Source: Chthonomonadales bacterium
Lineage (GTDB): Bacteria; Armatimonadota; Chthonomonadetes; Chthonomonadales; CAJBBX01
Direction of reading: 5' to 3'
DNA: 38,056 nucleotides
NCBI GenBank assembly: GCA_027459625.1
Contig: DAIDHP010000040.1
Span: 1-38,056, forward strand
Under the pieces are notes generated by a model, which worked only from the letters and a program-made list of their open reading frames with translations, did not search any database and was not told the origin of the DNA. A program made the translations under genes and the position numbers. Shown here one piece after another: positions 16,919 through 24,656 of this stretch (positions are counted from its first letter, which is position 1; the number at the start of each line of letters is the position of its first letter).

Positions 16919-16994
16919 ACGAGGATCCGTTGAGCTTTGCAATTACCTCGTTATAAAAGTAGAGTGTCTTAGGGTGATTGTGGAATTCACAATC
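16919..16994 (+). promoter_or_regulatory. Two inverted repeats between PP2C and kinase B genes
   Basis: ACGAGG (16919-16924) pairs with CCTCGT (16946-16951) right after the PP2C stop; its loop contains TTGCAATTA, part of a recurring intergenic motif. A second inverted repeat, GATTGTG (16976-16982) with CACAATC (16988-16994) around GAATT, has operator-like form. Neither is followed by a T-run. One or both may control kinase B separately from the coupled operon. Confidence 0.5.
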
Positions 16995-17044
16995 AAATGC
17001 GTTTGCATACTCGCGTGAATATATAAGCAGAGGGAATATGGAAA

Positions 17045-18550
17045 ATGTTATTAACCACTTGGAGTCAGCTTGCGGATTTTTGGGTGACGGATAGATATCA
17101 CCTTACGGAACTCCTCGGGGAGGGCGGTTTCGGTGCGGTCTTTCTTGCGGACCATGTCATAGGAGACCGCCACCTGCGCCGCGTGGCTGTCAAGCTCATC
17201 CCGATCGAGGATGGCGATAGGGACAGGCAACTTGCCGAAATCTCCATCGCCGTCTCCCTGCGCCATCCAAGCCTTTTGGAGTCACATGACGCAGGCTTGT
17301 GCACTGTGAACGGCGTGCAACTGCTCTACCTTGTCATGGAGGTGGCGGATGAGAGCCTTGAGAGGCGAATGGCAAAAGGTGTTTTGAAACCGGATGAAAC
17401 CCTCGAAATTATTCGTCAGGTGGCGGAAGGCTTGGCACACCTTCACGGTCTTCCAGAACGCTATGTCCACAGGGATGTGAAGCCCTCAAACATTCTTCGC
17501 GTCGGGGCTAGTTGGAAGCTTTCCGACTTCGGCATAACCCGCGGAGTAGGGCGTCAGACCAATTTGCAAACGGATAATCTTCGCGGAACTCCCGCCTACG
17601 CCTCTCCGGAGACTTACGATGGGGTTGTCTCTCCTGCGCAGGATGTGTGGGCTTTGGGCGTGTTGATGGCCGAGATGCTTACCGGCTCTCATCCGTTCCC
17701 CTCCGGCACCCCCCAGCAACTGATGAAGCTGGTGCTTGGCTCCGAGCCTCAATTCCCCTCGCCCCTTCCCCCTCCATTCGACTCGCTTGCGCTGGCGTGT
17801 CTTCGAAAGGAGAGGAATGAGAGGATCACGGCGGCGAATATCATTAGGGAATTGTCAATTTGTGAATCTCAAGCGAGCATCCCGCCCGCATCCCCTCAGG
17901 CGCGTACGCAGCCTACTCAAAACTGCAAAATCGTGAACGGTCTGGAGTTCGTCCGCGTGCCTGCGGGGGAGTTTTTATATGGCGAAAAGAAAGAGAGAAC
18001 AAGTCTGAACGAGTTCTGGATCATGAAAAATCTGGTTACTGTGCTCCAATACCGCCAATTCCGCGAAGCGACGAATCGAAAGATGCCCGATCCCCCTAGA
18101 TGGGGCTGGATTGACGACCATCCCGTGGTTAAAGTAACCTGGCATGACGCGGCGGCTTTCGCGCAATGGGCGGGGTGTCGACTGCCGACGGAGCGGGAGT
18201 GGGAGAAAGCGGCGCGGGGAACGGACGGGAGGGAGTACCCCTGGGGGGATAAGTTTGACGCCTCAAAGTGCATATGCTCGGTGGGACATCGGCGCGGTTC
18301 CACCGCCCCGGTTGGGAGCCTTCCCTCGGGAGCAAGCCCCTATGGCTGTTTGGACATGATGGGTAACGTCAGTGAGTGGTGCGATGATTGGTACATAAAG
18401 TGGATCAATTCCCGCGTTTTGCGCGGCGGTTCCTGGGACAATAATTATTACTGGACAGACTTCTTCCCCGCGGCGTTTCGCGACAGTGGCAATCCCGATG
18501 ATGCCAACGATTATAGGGGGTTTCGTGTCGTGTTGCGGGGCTCCGGTTAG
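17045..18550 (+). CDS. Ser/Thr kinase-FGS fusion (kinase B), intact
   Basis: 501 residues. The kinase domain has GEGGFGAV, K50, HRD 142-144, DFG 161-163 and ASPE. The FGS domain runs from about 295 to the end (FVRVPAGEF, PTEREWEKAARG, YPWGDKF, GNVSEW, RGGSW, RGFRVV) and is complete. The CxxxxC active-site cysteines of true formylglycine-generating enzymes are missing (RGGSWDNNYYW), so a binding role is likely. It is a paralogue of kinase A: long stretches of DNA are identical (for example 17135-17259 against 9613-9737), while the first 25 codons, the kinase N-lobe/hinge segment and the segment between RGGS and RGFRVV differ. The near-identity continues ~20 bases beyond both stops. AGAGGG upstream supports ATG 17045. 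Confidence 0.92.
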   Translation: MLLTTWSQLADFWVTDRYHLTELLGEGGFGAVFLADHVIGDRHLRRVAVKLIPIEDGDRDRQLAEISIAVSLRHPSLLESHDAGLCTVNGVQLLYLVMEVADESLERRMAKGVLKPDETLEIIRQVAEGLAHLHGLPERYVHRDVKPSNILRVGASWKLSDFGITRGVGRQTNLQTDNLRGTPAYASPETYDGVVSPAQDVWALGVLMAEMLTGSHPFPSGTPQQLMKLVLGSEPQFPSPLPPPFDSLALACLRKERNERITAANIIRELSICESQASIPPASPQARTQPTQNCKIVNGLEFVRVPAGEFLYGEKKERTSLNEFWIMKNLVTVLQYRQFREATNRKMPDPPRWGWIDDHPVVKVTWHDAAAFAQWAGCRLPTEREWEKAARGTDGREYPWGDKFDASKCICSVGHRRGSTAPVGSLPSGASPYGCLDMMGNVSEWCDDWYIKWINSRVLRGGSWDNNYYWTDFFPAAFRDSGNPDDANDYRGFRVVLRGSG

Positions 18551-18690
18551 CCTTTGTACTTTAACCCTTTCTTCGTGGCGCCTTACCTTCACCCCATGTG
18601 GCGAGTACTACGATGAAATTGACCATAAAATAATGGCTCATGTTTTTACTCGCCGTATCTATTCGTTCAGTTGGGAATAATTCATATTGG

Positions 18691-18990
18691 ATGACGCATA
18701 TGATAAATGATATTATTGGTTCGACGTTAAGCGAAATGATAAGTCGGTATGGGGTGTCCGTGTGCGAGAATCCCCAGCGCTGCGCCGCTCTTCTGAGGGA
18801 CCTGTGTCCTGAGAATCGCCGGGAGGTGAACGTCCTGACAGACGCTCTTCGAGAAGGGGTTCCCGCCGCGCTTCTTCGGAACTCCCAGGGCGTCCCCGTC
18901 GAGGCGCTGATAGGGAATCAGTTCGCATCCCCCTCTCGAAAACATCGCGTGAAAAAAAAGACATATGCTATCCAATCGCATGAAACATAG
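18691..18990 (+). CDS. Small protein with half of a widespread RYGxSVCxxPxRC-type domain
   Basis: 99 residues from ATG 18691; ATG 18700 is equally possible and ribosome sites are weak for both. Residues ~5-65 (LISRYGVSVC..PQRCAALLRDLC, REVNVLTDALREGVPAALL) resemble a domain of unknown function attached to kinases, FGS and repeat proteins in cyanobacteria, Chloroflexota and others. In those proteins a second helical half usually follows; here it is replaced by a short basic tail (SRKHRVKKK). It could therefore be a shortened functional adaptor or a remnant of a larger gene. It lies between kinase B and the Sel1 protein, and probably belongs to the same system. Confidence 0.6.
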   Translation: MTHMINDIIGSTLSEMISRYGVSVCENPQRCAALLRDLCPENRREVNVLTDALREGVPAALLRNSQGVPVEALIGNQFASPSRKHRVKKKTYAIQSHET

Positions 18991-19105
18991 GGTGTTTCGT
19001 GCCAAAATGGATATATGACAGGCGTTGGCGCCATGCGCAGCTGCTCGAAAAAGGATACTTGTGTAATGCGAGGCGGATTCATTTCCGCAAAGCGAGGTGA
19101 CTTCA

Positions 19106-20446
19106 ATGGTTTATATCTCACGCGATCGCAAGAAAAAGTACGCACCCACCGATCCGGAAAAACGGAACAGGCTTGGAATGTCCTATCTTTACGGATCGAC
19201 GGCTGATGAGGTCAAGGATTCCTGCAGTGAAAGCGAACACCATCCGGAGCATCCATCCAAGAGTGGGTTGAAATCCGTGTTCGACTTTGGCCCGGATGAT
19301 TTCTCCACTGAGAACTGCAACAGATTGGCATGGATTTTACTGCGGATCATGAGCAATGATTACAAGACGGTGAAACGGGACTATGCCGAGGCGTTGAAAT
19401 GGTTCCGATTGGCGGCGGATCAGGGGAACTCCGATGCCATGTATAATTTGGGAATTATGTATCAGGACGGACTTGGCGTGCCGAAGAGCGGATATACGGC
19501 GCGAAAGTGGTTTAGACTTGCCGCCTCGAATGGCAGTGAGAATGCGCAATATCGATTGGGGCGGATCTATCAGTACGGCGAGGGGGTTGTGAAAAACATC
19601 CCCGCAGCATTGAAGTGGTTGCGAATGGCTGCGGAGAGCGGACATTTCATAGCACAGTTCCATCTGGGATGGATATACGAATATGGGCAGGATGTAAAAC
19701 AAGATTACTCCAAGGCGTTTAAGTGGTACATCATTTCCGCCATGAATAATTCCGACATGACTCAGTATAAAGTGGGTGAAATGTACTTGCATGGCAAAGG
19801 CGTTGCGCAGGATTACACCGAGGCGATGAAATGGTTTCGCAAATCCGCGGAGCATAAGCACTCTCCCGCCCAATACGCCATAGGGATGATGTACGCCAGA
19901 GGACTTGGCGTCGAGATGAACTATCGCGAAGCCGCCAAATGGATTCGTCTTGCCGCCATAGGCGGGGATACGCAGGCGCAGTACCTGCTTGACAGATTGT
20001 ATGAAAGCGGGCAAGGAGTGAGGAGGAATTACGCAAAGGCTTTGGAATGGCTTCGTTCCGCTACGGAGCAGAATCATCCTGAGGCGCCAAACGAGATAGG
20101 AATGATGTATCTCTACGGAGTCGGAGTGAAGCAGGATTTCTCCGAGGCGGCGAAGTGGTTTTGGATGTCGGCGGACAGAGGAAGTGCGGTGGGAGAGTGT
20201 CGATTGGGGAAACTGTATATGGGAGGAATAGGCGTGGAGCAGGATTTTGCGCATGCGTGGGATTGTTTTATATCAGCCGCGCGAAAGGGCAATTCCGATG
20301 CGCAATTCCACCTTGGATTGATGTTTCAAAATGGGGCGGGCGTAATGGAGGACATTAACGAGGCTATAAGATGGTACAAGAAAGCTGCGGAACAGGGGAA
20401 TAGTCTCGCTTTGAAGATGCTTGAGGAGAAAAGAGGGGGTGAATAA
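19106..20446 (+). CDS. Sel1-repeat (TPR-like) protein
   Basis: A 446-residue soluble protein with a short charged N-terminus (RDRKKKYAPTDPEK), a linker, and from ~85 to the end about ten Sel1-like repeats of ~36 residues (AMKWFRKSAEHKHSPAQYAIGMMYARGLGV-like). Such solenoids bind other proteins and contain no catalysis. GAGGTG (19095-19099 region) precedes ATG 19106; a GTG at 19097 would lie within that ribosome site. No signal peptide is seen, although some Sel1 proteins are secreted. The repeats match those fused to the kinase at 6885, so the two proteins may compete for or share a partner. It is the last gene of the kinase/AAA+ locus. Confidence 0.88.
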   Translation: MVYISRDRKKKYAPTDPEKRNRLGMSYLYGSTADEVKDSCSESEHHPEHPSKSGLKSVFDFGPDDFSTENCNRLAWILLRIMSNDYKTVKRDYAEALKWFRLAADQGNSDAMYNLGIMYQDGLGVPKSGYTARKWFRLAASNGSENAQYRLGRIYQYGEGVVKNIPAALKWLRMAAESGHFIAQFHLGWIYEYGQDVKQDYSKAFKWYIISAMNNSDMTQYKVGEMYLHGKGVAQDYTEAMKWFRKSAEHKHSPAQYAIGMMYARGLGVEMNYREAAKWIRLAAIGGDTQAQYLLDRLYESGQGVRRNYAKALEWLRSATEQNHPEAPNEIGMMYLYGVGVKQDFSEAAKWFWMSADRGSAVGECRLGKLYMGGIGVEQDFAHAWDCFISAARKGNSDAQFHLGLMFQNGAGVMEDINEAIRWYKKAAEQGNSLALKMLEEKRGGE

Positions 20447-20469
20447 GGTCGGGTTCGCCACGGGAATCC

Positions 20470-20488
20470 TGCATTCTAACCGAATGCA
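20470..20488. other. Hairpin after the Sel1 gene
   Basis: TGCATTC (20470-20476) pairs perfectly with GAATGCA (20482-20488) around TAACC. There is no T-run on either strand nearby, so it is at best a weak or Rho-assisted 3' end for the Sel1 gene. Confidence 0.4.
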
Positions 20489-20564
20489 CTCTCGCCAACC
20501 ATACCACCTTTAAAATCCATAATTGGCTCAGCCTTGGTACAAGAACCCCATCAACAAAGAACAA

Positions 20565-20599
20565 GTTGGCGCCGGAAGGCATTCCCCTTCGACGCCAAC
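20565..20599 (-). terminator. Terminator-like hairpin for minus-strand genes
   Basis: GTTGGCG (20565-20571) pairs with CGCCAAC (20593-20599), and an inner GGAAGG/CCTTC-type stem extends it. Read on the minus strand it is followed by TTGTTCTTTGTT, a moderate T-rich tract. It lies 74 bases past the end of the small membrane protein gene. Confidence 0.55.
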
Positions 20600-20672
20600 G
20601 AGAAAAACCGGATTTCATACGATTATTTCTTTGATTTCAGGATGTTTGTCGATCCGACGATGGTTTCGCCCT

Positions 20673-20933
20673 TTATTTTCCTCCGGAGTTCGGCATGGCG
20701 ATCGGCGTTTTGCCGGGCATGGGCACGCTTGAACTCGCTCCCGGAGCGACCGCAGGCTTTGGAAATGCGGTATGCTGTCCCGCCCCGTGAGCTAGCGCTG
20801 CGCTTGTGGCTCCCACTCCAGAACCGCCTCTCGATTTACCCGTGTATATCCAAATGCCCACGCCAAGTATGACGACTATGACTGCAATGATAATCCCCGC
20901 CACCACCGGGGAAACCTCACTTCCGCCTTTCAT
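20673..20933 (-). CDS. Small single-pass membrane protein, Gly/Ala/Pro-rich tail
   Basis: 86 residues from the ATG at 20933, chosen because AAAGGAA lies 8 bases upstream. A short N-terminus (MKGGSEVSPVV) leads into one transmembrane helix (about 10-30, GIIIAVIVVILGVGIWIYTG). A low-complexity tail of Gly, Ala, Ser and Pro follows. Similar short proteins occur beside prepilin-like genes in Armatimonadota, and a prepilin-like gene is 130 bases upstream on the same strand. Its function is unknown; it may be anchored with the tail outside the cytoplasm. Confidence 0.65.
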   Translation of the reverse strand: MKGGSEVSPVVAGIIIAVIVVILGVGIWIYTGKSRGGSGVGATSAALAHGAGQHTAFPKPAVAPGASSSVPMPGKTPIAMPNSGGK

Positions 20934-21063
20934 TGTTTGATTCCTTTCGTTAAGCAAGGGAGGTGATATGCTCATCCTCCGTATCCATCCTTGTTTGAAT
21001 TCTCTCATTCATTATAAGATTGGATGGATGGAAATGATTAAGCCATGTTTTATATCGGATTGT

Positions 21064-21867
21064 TCAATGATCGCATTGGCCGACATCTATCGCATTTCCG
21101 GGGAAAGTTCCAGCGTTTGCGTAACACACTAGGGGCCAGTTTAAATCCAGGTTATCGCCAGTCTCTCCGGTCACTTTGTCGTTATTGTTTTGTCTAAGCA
21201 GCTTCGCGTGACCATCCAAAAAAACGGCGTTAAACACATGAGTGTCGCCTAAATTGGTGTCCCCGCCGTTCCACATACCGAAACTGCTGCCATGCCAATC
21301 CCATACATCCGAAAAGATGAACATCTGGGAGGGATAACCAATCATGGATTCTTTCAGAATGATGTTGGCACCTCCGTTCCAACCTGTTTGATTACTTGCC
21401 TGGGCTATATCCACCATGTATCGATAGTAATAAGAACCCATCGTGGAAGCGGTATTGCATGGGTAAACGACTCCATTATGGGTGCAATTTGAGCTGCCAG
21501 GTTGCCATTGGCTAATTCTTCCCCAATAATCCTGCTGGTTGTCATCCGGGCATTGGAAAAGGTTATTATTCTTAGTGTAAGGATATAGAATGAACTGGCT
21601 CCCAAAATTCAAGTTCATCCCGATGCTGGGGCCGAAAATATTCACCCCGGGATAGATATCCTGGGAGGAGGGCAGTGCTTCGTCGTAATCCTGTTCGTAC
21701 ATTTGAAGCGCGGTGCCGATTTGTTGAAGGTTGCTGAGGCAGCTTATTTGACGGGCTTTTTCACGCGCTTGCGCGAAAACGGGAAATAGAATTGCAGCCA
21801 ATATCGCGATAATAGCTATGACCACTAGCAATTCTATCAATGTAAATCCACTCTTTCGGACTTTCAT
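21064..21867 (-). CDS. Prepilin-like protein (type IV pilin N-terminus, H-X9-DG end)
   Basis: 267 residues from ATG 21867, preferred over 21885 because AAAGGA is 9 bases upstream of it. The class III leader [12 protein letters not shown] is cleaved before F8 by a prepilin peptidase; E12 is the usual +5 glutamate. The hydrophobic helix [21 protein letters not shown] follows, then a globular domain with H-x-F-N-A-V-F-x-D-GHAKLL near the end. The protein belongs to the large DUF1559-like pseudopilin group, which is expanded in Planctomycetota and Armatimonadota; it is probably displayed at the envelope. A perfect palindrome at 21898-21913 lies just upstream and may be an operator. Confidence 0.88.
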   Translation of the reverse strand: MKVRKSGFTLIELLVVIAIIAILAAILFPVFAQAREKARQISCLSNLQQIGTALQMYEQDYDEALPSSQDIYPGVNIFGPSIGMNLNFGSQFILYPYTKNNNLFQCPDDNQQDYWGRISQWQPGSSNCTHNGVVYPCNTASTMGSYYYRYMVDIAQASNQTGWNGGANIILKESMIGYPSQMFIFSDVWDWHGSSFGMWNGGDTNLGDTHVFNAVFLDGHAKLLRQNNNDKVTGETGDNLDLNWPLVCYANAGTFPGNAIDVGQCDH

Positions 21868-21897
21868 CTTAATCAATCCTTTCATTTCGAAATATTA

Positions 21898-21913
21898 ATT
21901 GTACGCGTACAAT
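21898..21913. promoter_or_regulatory. Perfect 16-bp palindrome, likely operator
   Basis: ATTGTACGCGTACAAT is an exact inverted repeat, 31 bases upstream of the prepilin start at 21867. Its form resembles sites of GntR- or LacI-family regulators (TTGTACG..CGTACAA). Read on the minus strand, the TACAAT half could double as a -10 element. No regulator gene is in the window. Confidence 0.6.
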
Positions 21914-22317
21914 CTGTTCCGATATTTCCGTGCGGATCGTTCAAACACTTTTCAATGCGAGATGATATTGTCCGTTCGTAGTGCCATCAATCAAGTGTGT
22001 TTTTTTCAACTCCTTTCTCCGAATATGTCACTTTTTGGCGCCATGCAACTAAAAAGGAAAATTACAATAACGTTTATCAGGTGTTGGACGGAGCGTGACA
22101 TCATGCGGAATTCGTCGTAATTACAATTGTAAATTCCATCTGGGCATGGAATTTGGATATAAACGCTCACAACCCCGTATGCATGCGCCTTCCTCGCCGA
22201 TGCGAGGCTGATGCGGGGCGGCGTTCCTTTCCTTCATAATCGCAATTGATTGAAGAAAAGTTCCCTATTGAGATAACCATAGCGTATGCATAACACATGA
22301 TACCCTTTATATGCGAA
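21914..22317. other. Long gap without a gene
   Basis: This stretch lies between the prepilin-like gene and the Nramp promoter. The only structure noted is a 12-bp palindrome TTACAATTGTAA at 22121-22132. Short open frames here have no ribosome site or recognisable protein. No tRNA or repeat is seen. Confidence 0.5.
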
Positions 22318-22346
22318 TTGACAGAACCCCTTCCTCGGAATATAAT
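22318..22346 (+). promoter_or_regulatory. Perfect sigma-70 consensus promoter for the Nramp gene
   Basis: TTGACA (22318-22323), 17 bases, then TATAAT (22341-22346). Both boxes are exact consensus, predicting a start near 22353. A fully consensus promoter feeding directly into a terminator-like leader suggests that control happens after initiation. Confidence 0.85.
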
Positions 22347-22351
22347 GTCAT

Positions 22352-22418
22352 GAGGTTTCGCCGATGAACCCTTCATCCCGAACAAAAAGCCTCTCAGGGC
22401 AGGGAGGAAGGCTTTTTT
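22352..22418 (+). promoter_or_regulatory. Transcription-attenuator leader (terminator/antiterminator)
   Basis: AAAAAGCCT (22384-22392) and AGGCTTTTT (22409-22417) form an intrinsic terminator ending in a T-run. GAGGTTT (22352-22358), right at the expected transcript start, can instead pair with AAGCCTC (22387-22393), which would dissolve the terminator. A small hairpin GATGAA-CCC-TTCATC (22363-22377) lies between them. The coding start is at 22456. This is the layout of a riboswitch or protein-controlled attenuator. The sensing region is only ~30 bases, and I could not match it to yybP-ykoY (Mn), M-box (Mg), crcB (fluoride) or preQ1 patterns. Confidence 0.6.
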
Positions 22419-22455
22419 GCATGTTCGCACCCATTCCTGTGGATAGGCCTCGCTT

Positions 22456-23757
22456 ATGTCCTTACGCTCTCTGCGAAGATCGCTGCTCAATAGTCGTCTC
22501 TGGATCCTATTCGCCATCATAGGTCCGGGGATCATCACCGCCAATGCCGACAACGACGCCACCGGCATCCTGGGATACTCCCTTGCCGGGGTGCAGTACG
22601 GCTACGCCATGCTCTGGGTGCTGGTGCTCTCCACCTTCGCACTTGGCATCGCACAGGAGATTTGCGCACGGATGGGGGCGGTCACGGGAAAGGGGCTTGC
22701 CGACCTGATTCGGGAGGAATACGGAGTTAAAATCACCCTCCTCGCCATGGCAACCCTCCTCGTGGCGAATTTCGCCACCACCATCGCTGAGTTCGCCGGG
22801 ATCACCGCCGCGATTCAGGTCTTCACACCGCCCAACCTTTTCGTCTACGTACGGTTCCTGGCCATGCCTCTCGTGGGATTGGGGGTCTGGTTCATGGTGG
22901 TGAAGGGCACCTATCGCGGGGTCGAGAAGGTACTACTCGGCGCCTCGCTGATCTATCTCAGCTACATCGTCAGCGCGTTTTTGGCGCATCCCCCTTGGTT
23001 TCATGTACTGAGGGAGACGGTGGCGCCGAATTTGAAGCACATCGGGCCCCTCACTCCCTACATCTTTATGGTCATCAACGTCATCGGCACCACCATCACC
23101 CCGTGGGGGCAGTTCTACGTGCAGTCGGCTGTGCGCGACAAGGGCATCAAAGCGGAGGAGTACGGCTACGAGCGGACGGATGTGCTTTTCGGATCGTTTT
23201 TCACCAACTTTATCGCCTTCTTCATCATCGTCTGCTGCGCCAAGGCGATCTACTTCCATCCGGAGTTGCACATCACCAACCTGAACGACGCCGGTCAGGC
23301 GGCTTTGGCGCTGCGCCCCGTGGCTGGGGAACTCGCCACGGCTCTTTTCGCCATCGGTCTCTTCAACGCTTCGTGTTTCGGAGCCATCATTGTACCGCTC
23401 TCAACGGCTTACGCCGTCACCGAGGCCCTTGGGTGGGAGAGCGGCGTGGGGCGAAGGTTGCGCGAGGCGCCGCTCTTCATCGGGGTCTACTCCTTCCTTA
23501 TTCTCACGGCGGTGATCGTAGTGATGCTGTTCCCCAACCACCTCACGATGCTGATGATCCTGCCCAATATCATCGGGGGGGCGCTTCTTCCGATTATTCT
23601 CACGCTGATGCAGCTATTGTCGAGCAAGCGTAGGCTGATGGGGGATTACGTCAACAGCAAAACCTTCAACACCATCGCGTGGATCTCCACGATTATCCTC
23701 ACTCTGCTCTCGCTGATTCTGCTCGTCACCCAGCTCTTCCCGATTGGAACATCTTAG
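22456..23757 (+). CDS. Nramp-related divalent metal transporter
   Basis: A 433-residue inner-membrane protein with about 11 helices and the Nramp (SLC11-like) opening FAIIGPGIITANADNDATG. In classical Mn/Fe importers helix 1 carries DPGN and helix 6 carries MPH; here those places read DNDATG and TPWGQF. The protein thus belongs to a divergent Nramp-related branch that includes Mg-type and other carriers, and its metal cannot be assumed to be Mn. The ATG at 22456 has only a weak GGATAGG upstream. It is a monocistronic unit with a perfect promoter and an attenuator leader, which suggests tight control by its substrate or by metal status. Confidence 0.85.
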   Translation: MSLRSLRRSLLNSRLWILFAIIGPGIITANADNDATGILGYSLAGVQYGYAMLWVLVLSTFALGIAQEICARMGAVTGKGLADLIREEYGVKITLLAMATLLVANFATTIAEFAGITAAIQVFTPPNLFVYVRFLAMPLVGLGVWFMVVKGTYRGVEKVLLGASLIYLSYIVSAFLAHPPWFHVLRETVAPNLKHIGPLTPYIFMVINVIGTTITPWGQFYVQSAVRDKGIKAEEYGYERTDVLFGSFFTNFIAFFIIVCCAKAIYFHPELHITNLNDAGQAALALRPVAGELATALFAIGLFNASCFGAIIVPLSTAYAVTEALGWESGVGRRLREAPLFIGVYSFLILTAVIVVMLFPNHLTMLMILPNIIGGALLPIILTLMQLLSSKRRLMGDYVNSKTFNTIAWISTIILTLLSLILLVTQLFPIGTS

Positions 23758-23947
23758 CGTGGGATTGTGGAAGGGAGCATTCCTCTCTCATTTCACGCCT
23801 GAGGAGGATCCTGACAAGTGAATTTTGCACATATTCGAGTGATAAGCGTGTTTCTTTGAGAGTTATAAGCGTCGAACTGGCATCTTTTCCCGTATTTTGC
23901 AATCACCTCGGGTAATATGTATTCATCCAAATTTTAACGGTGACACG

Positions 23948-24622
23948 ATGCCCGGTATCAAGGAACGATTGGAAGAGGTGAGAGAACGCATCGGGAACGC
24001 CGTCGGGAGAGCCGGACGGAATCCCGAGGAGATCACCTTGGTGGCTGTCTCCAAGACGGTGGACGCATCCCGTATTGGGGAGGCTTTTCAAGCGGGTGTG
24101 CGCGATTTCGGCGAAAACTATTATCAAGAGGCGCGGGAGAAGATTCCCCTCTTCGGCGAGGAGGTGCGTTGGCACTTCATCGGGGCGCTGCAATCCAACA
24201 AGGCGAAGTACGTGGCGGGGAATTTCGCATTGATCCACAGCGTGGATACCGTCCATTTGGCGGAGGAGATCAGTCGCAGGGCGCTGGCTAAGGGAATCGT
24301 CCAGCCTGTCCTCGCGGAGGTGAAGCTGGACGTCATCGAGACGAAGCATGGGATTTCCGAGGCGGGCTTGATGGAATTGGTCGAAATCGCAAGAGGCTTG
24401 GAGGGGCTGGAGTTGCTCGGCTTGATGGGGATGCCGCCGCTCACCGCCGAGCCGGAGGAGGCTCGACCCTATTTCAGCAGGTTGAAGGGGATGTTCGATC
24501 TGCTGCCGGAAGAGAACAGGAAGATCCTCTCGATGGGGATGTCCGCCGATTTCGAGATCGCCATCGAGGAGGGCTCCACTCTGGTTCGCGTGGGAAGCGC
24601 GATTTTCGGCGCCCGAAGCTGA
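23948..24622 (+). CDS. yggS: YggS/PLPBP-family pyridoxal phosphate homeostasis protein
   Basis: A 224-residue single-domain PLP-binding TIM-barrel protein (YggS/YlmE/PROSC). The PLP lysine is K36 in VAVSKT, the same number as in E. coli YggS. HFIGALQSNK, FGENYYQE and the closing MGMSADFEIAIEEGSTLVRVG-type segment are all conserved. It carries PLP and keeps cofactor and amino-acid/keto-acid pools balanced; no reaction is established. The ATG at 23948 gives the family's usual N-terminus (MPGIKERLEEVRERI); an upstream in-frame start at 23897 would add 17 unlike residues. Its position before sepF and proC matches the ylmE-sepF arrangement of Gram-positive bacteria and relatives. Confidence 0.95.
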   Translation: MPGIKERLEEVRERIGNAVGRAGRNPEEITLVAVSKTVDASRIGEAFQAGVRDFGENYYQEAREKIPLFGEEVRWHFIGALQSNKAKYVAGNFALIHSVDTVHLAEEISRRALAKGIVQPVLAEVKLDVIETKHGISEAGLMELVEIARGLEGLELLGLMGMPPLTAEPEEARPYFSRLKGMFDLLPEENRKILSMGMSADFEIAIEEGSTLVRVGSAIFGARS

Positions 24623-24656
24623 CGGCGGTGTACGGGTCGCACCGGGGCGTTCTTTC

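Noticed and set aside
6885-20446. Type VI secretion locus (PpkA/PppA/Fha/ClpV)
   Set aside because: The regulatory trio and a Clp ATPase are present but no sheath, baseplate, Hcp, VgrG or TssJLM genes are found.
20447-20510. tRNA gene
   Set aside because: A 7-bp hairpin and a GGTTCG-like string occur, but no cloverleaf with T and D arms can be built on either strand.
22384-22418. Simple terminator of an upstream gene
   Set aside because: The upstream gene runs the other way, and a perfect promoter lies between, so a leader attenuator fits better.
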